A stretch of DNA of 64,000 bases, taken from the NCBI RefSeq assembly GCF_019303475.1, contig NZ_JABLSI010000001.1, forward strand, positions 116,248-180,247. Direction: 5' to 3'. The notes below the pieces were generated by a model. It was not told the DNA's origin, did not search any database, and worked only from the letters and a program-made list of their open reading frames with translations. The translations under genes were made by a program, and so were the position numbers. Below, piece by piece: positions 61,416-64,000 of this stretch. The DNA comes from Streptomyces sp. JJ38. Its GTDB lineage: Bacteria; Actinomycetota; Actinomycetes; Streptomycetales; Streptomycetaceae. Position 1 is the stretch's first letter; every line of letters begins with the position of its first letter.

Positions 61416-63866
61416 GTGGCCGTGAAAGAAACGCCCCAGCGGGAGGGAAACGTGGCCTCGCACCGTCCGCGACCGGCCGTCAGGCCCGAGCAGATGGGGG
61501 AGGACCCGCCCACCGCGACGCTGACCGGGTTGCTGTCCGAGCGTGCGCGGCGATCGCCGGATCGGGAGTTCCTGCGCTTCGGAGACGAGTCCTGGACCTT
61601 CGCCGAGATCGACGCCTGGACCTCCAGGCTGGCGCATCGGCTGATCGAGGTCGACGGCGTCCGGGCCGGCGACCGCGTAGCGATCATGCTCCCGAACATC
61701 GTGCAGTGGCCGGTCGTGTGGCTGTCCGCGCTGAAGGCCGGCGCCGTGGCGGTACCGGTCAATTCTTCGTACAAGCAGGCGGATCTCACCTTCCTCCTGC
61801 GGGATTCGGGAGCCCGGGTCGTGTTCACCGACCACGAGCGGGCACCGCTTCTGACGGAAGTCGCCTCCGACGAGCGCGACCTGGCGGACCTGCGCATCGT
61901 CGATGTCGCTGAGGACGGCTCCGGGCCCTTCCCGACGACCGCGCCGACGGTGCGCGCCACCGCCGAGACTCTGGCGAACCTGCAGTACACGTCGGGCACC
62001 ACCGGTTTCCCCAAGGCGTGCATGCTCACCCACGACTACTGGGTGCGGCTGGGCTGGACCTGCGCCGCGGTGACCGGCCTCGGGCCCGAGGACGTCCTGC
62101 TCACCGCCCAGCCCTTCTCCTACATGGACCCGCAGTGGAACACCGCGCTCGCCCTGACGACCGGGGCCCCGCTGGTCGTGCTGCCGCGGTTCTCCGCGTC
62201 GGGCTTCTTCGCCGACGTCCGCCGCCATCGCGCGACCTTCTTCTACGTTCTCGGGTCCATGCCGACGCTGCTGTTCAAGCAGCCGCCGAGCCCTGATGAC
62301 CTGGACAACGAGGTGCGCCTGGTCCTCTGCTCGGGCGTTCCGGTCGGGATTCACGCCGAGCTGGAGAAGCGTTGGGGCGCGCCATGGCGGGAGATCTACG
62401 GCATGACCGAGTCCGGCGTCGACCTGTTCAGCCCCGTCGACGACGTCACCGCCGTGGGGAGCGGGAGCCTGGGTGTCCCGGTGCCGACGAAACGCGTCCG
62501 GGTGGTCGACCCGCAGGGCGCCGACGTGCCCGAAGGCGAGCCCGGCGAGCTGATCGTCTCGGGGAAGCCGATGATGCGCGGCTACTGGAACCGTCCGGAG
62601 GACACGGCCCGGGCGCTGCGCCGTGGGGGTCCCCCCGGCGATGAAGGCGTAGCCGCAGGTGGCGGCTGGCTCCACACCGGCGACGTCGTCGTCCGCGAGC
62701 CGGACGGCGGCATCCGGCTGGTCGGGCGGATCAAGGACATGGTGCGCCGTGGCGGCGAGAACATCGCGAGCGCCGAGGTCGAGGCCGTACTCGAACGCGA
62801 CGACGCGGTCGTGGCCAGCGCGGTCGTCGCCGAACCCGACGAGATGCTCGGCGAAGAGGTCAAGGCCTTCGTCCAGCTCGCCGCCGGGGTGCCGGCCGAC
62901 CGCACGACCGCCGCGCGGATCATCGACCGGGCCGGCCGGCAGCTTGCCCGCTTCAAGGTGCCGCGCTACGTCGAGTTCGTCGCCGACTTCCCGCGCACAC
63001 CGTCGGAGCGCGTGTCCAAACCGGCCCTCAAGGAGCGTGCCGCGGCCGAGCCCGGCGTCGTGCACGACCTGGGCGCCCGGCGCGAGACCGCGGGTGCGCC
63101 CACCGCCCCGTCCACGGACTTCCTCGGCGTCGACGTCGTCCGCGACGTGGCGGTGCTGACACTGCGCCGTCCGGAGAAGCTGAACGCCATGGACGTCGCC
63201 ACGCGGCTACGGCTGGCGAGCGTCGTCCGGGAGTACGGCGCCGGCGCGAACGTGCGCGGGATCGTGCTGACCGGCGAGGGCCGGGCGTTCTCGTCGGGTG
63301 AGGACCTCGGGTCCGCGCCCACCTCGTACGAGGAAGTCCGCGCGGCGTTCGAGAGCTTCCACGACATCACCCGGGCCATCGTGGAGACGCGGGTCCCCGT
63401 CATCGCGGCGGTGAACGGCCTCGCGGTGGGCGGCGCCTCCGAGATCACTCTCTGCTGTGACGCGCGGATCGGAACCCCGGCTACGGAGTTCTACCAGCCG
63501 GAGAACGGCCGCGGCATCACGATCTCGAACGCGTCGAGCCTGCTGCTGCCCCGCCTCGTCCGCAACCACGCGATGCGCATCGTCCTCGGCTCGCCGCGGA
63601 TCGGCGCCGAGGAGGCTCTGCGGGCCGGTCTCCTCGACGAGATCGTCGCGTCGGACGGACTGGTCGACCGGGCCGTCGACCTGGTCCTCGAGTGGACGCC
63701 GGAGAACAACACGACGGCGCTGCACCTCGCGCTCCTGCGCCCGCGGCCCGAGGAGATCGAGCAGGCCTTCGCCCGCGAGGACGTCGCCGCGCGGAAGGCC
63801 TGGGAGAGCGGCGTGTTCAGCGCCGGCATCGAGGACTTCTGGGCCGCGAAGGGCACCGGCGCATAG
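61416..63866 (+). CDS. Fused acyl-CoA synthetase / enoyl-CoA hydratase
   Basis: An 816-residue bifunctional protein. Residues about 30-545 form an AMP-dependent CoA ligase: YTSGTTGFPKACML, YGMTESGVD, GWLHTGDVVV and FPRTPSERVSKPALKE. Residues about 565-815 form a crotonase: LRRPEKLNAMD, GRAFSSGEDLGSA and NGLAVGGASEITLCCDARI. The protein would activate an acid with CoA and then hydrate or cleave it. GTG 61416 is used; GTG 61452, behind gggagggaaac, is an alternative. The segment RRGGPPGDEGVAAGGGWLHTGD is an unusual in-frame Gly/Pro-rich insertion. Confidence 0.87.
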   Translation: MAVKETPQREGNVASHRPRPAVRPEQMGEDPPTATLTGLLSERARRSPDREFLRFGDESWTFAEIDAWTSRLAHRLIEVDGVRAGDRVAIMLPNIVQWPVVWLSALKAGAVAVPVNSSYKQADLTFLLRDSGARVVFTDHERAPLLTEVASDERDLADLRIVDVAEDGSGPFPTTAPTVRATAETLANLQYTSGTTGFPKACMLTHDYWVRLGWTCAAVTGLGPEDVLLTAQPFSYMDPQWNTALALTTGAPLVVLPRFSASGFFADVRRHRATFFYVLGSMPTLLFKQPPSPDDLDNEVRLVLCSGVPVGIHAELEKRWGAPWREIYGMTESGVDLFSPVDDVTAVGSGSLGVPVPTKRVRVVDPQGADVPEGEPGELIVSGKPMMRGYWNRPEDTARALRRGGPPGDEGVAAGGGWLHTGDVVVREPDGGIRLVGRIKDMVRRGGENIASAEVEAVLERDDAVVASAVVAEPDEMLGEEVKAFVQLAAGVPADRTTAARIIDRAGRQLARFKVPRYVEFVADFPRTPSERVSKPALKERAAAEPGVVHDLGARRETAGAPTAPSTDFLGVDVVRDVAVLTLRRPEKLNAMDVATRLRLASVVREYGAGANVRGIVLTGEGRAFSSGEDLGSAPTSYEEVRAAFESFHDITRAIVETRVPVIAAVNGLAVGGASEITLCCDARIGTPATEFYQPENGRGITISNASSLLLPRLVRNHAMRIVLGSPRIGAEEALRAGLLDEIVASDGLVDRAVDLVLEWTPENNTTALHLALLRPRPEEIEQAFAREDVAARKAWESGVFSAGIEDFWAAKGTGA

Positions 63867-63924
63867 CCCCGGGACGGGGGCGACACCGCACATCCACACA
63901 ACGAACGACAGAGGAGACTGGGAC

Positions 63925-64000
63925 GTGATCGACACAGAGGCCGCGGTGCTCACCGCGGTGAACGAGCCGCTCGAGATGACCGCGATCCAGGTGGACGATC
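63925..64000 (+). CDS. Zinc-type alcohol dehydrogenase, 5' end only
   Basis: Only the first 25 codons are inside the window. GTG 63925 follows gaggagactg. The start VIDTEAAVLTAVNEPLEMTAI is the classic beginning of MDR alcohol dehydrogenases (KAAVL...NEPLEI), often the mycothiol- or NDMA-dependent actinobacterial type. It lies 58 bp after the fused acyl-CoA synthetase gene, likely co-transcribed. Confidence 0.7.
   Translation, partial: MIDTEAAVLTAVNEPLEMTAIQVDD

Overview
The window is very GC-rich, uses GTG and TTG starts freely, joins genes through 4-bp ATGA/GTGA overlaps, and carries sepH, a cutRS pair, a GNAT/acyl-CoA-synthetase (Pat) protein and DUF4193, DUF3710 and DUF3159 genes. This points to a Streptomyces chromosome. 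The left half looks like conserved core; the right half is accessory.

Core block, 1-34147: topoisomerase IV subunit A (parC); an M16 peptidase pair, one catalytic and one not; a c-di-AMP (ydaO-type) riboswitch followed by a secreted M23 peptidase; a GntR regulator; HPr; a Pat-like acetyltransferase; a phosphodiesterase; thymidine kinase; a VOC protein; a sulfurtransferase; the septation protein SepH; a sugar-lactone oxidase; an MFS protein; ferrochelatase; an inositol-phosphatase family enzyme; CutR/CutS; DUF4193; a thioesterase-dut-DUF3710 run; an OB-fold-DUF3159 pair; two TrkA/RCK proteins; an SDR; and a TrmA-type RNA methyltransferase. A DUF485/sodium-solute symporter module follows (34457-36488).

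Zinc-responsive accessory block, 37043-51590: ten minus-strand genes, nine of whose junctions overlap or nearly overlap, encode in transcription order an ATP-grasp ligase, a DUF364-like Rossmann protein, a cysteine-synthase-like PLP enzyme, an enolase-superfamily epimerase, an MFS exporter, a SAM methyltransferase and a complete Opp/Nik-type ABC importer. A divergent GNAT gene and a nearby operon (methyltransferase, a 38-codon ORF, CobW-type metallochaperone) flank them. Three Zur-box-like sites lie in the control regions. In two of them the box fills the -35/-10 spacer with identical geometry. I read this as a complete, non-NRPS, Zur-controlled zincophore-like system (make, export, re-import, deliver). 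It is the most interesting part of the window; the product is unknown.

Catabolic block, 53511-64000: a class B flavin monooxygenase whose Baeyer-Villiger fingerprint lacks its His, a 3-aminobutyryl-CoA ammonia-lyase-like hotdog protein, an HSL-type hydrolase, an SCP2-like protein, a glutamine-synthetase-like ligase, a PuuD-like gamma-glutamyl hydrolase, a TetR regulator, a polytopic membrane protein, a fused acyl-CoA synthetase/enoyl-CoA hydratase and the start of a zinc alcohol dehydrogenase. Copies of one half-site (AGTCATATGATCA-like) lie in all three divergent control regions, so this appears to be one TetR regulon for breakdown of an amine-containing substrate.

No rRNA, tRNA, CRISPR array, insertion sequence or phage gene was found.
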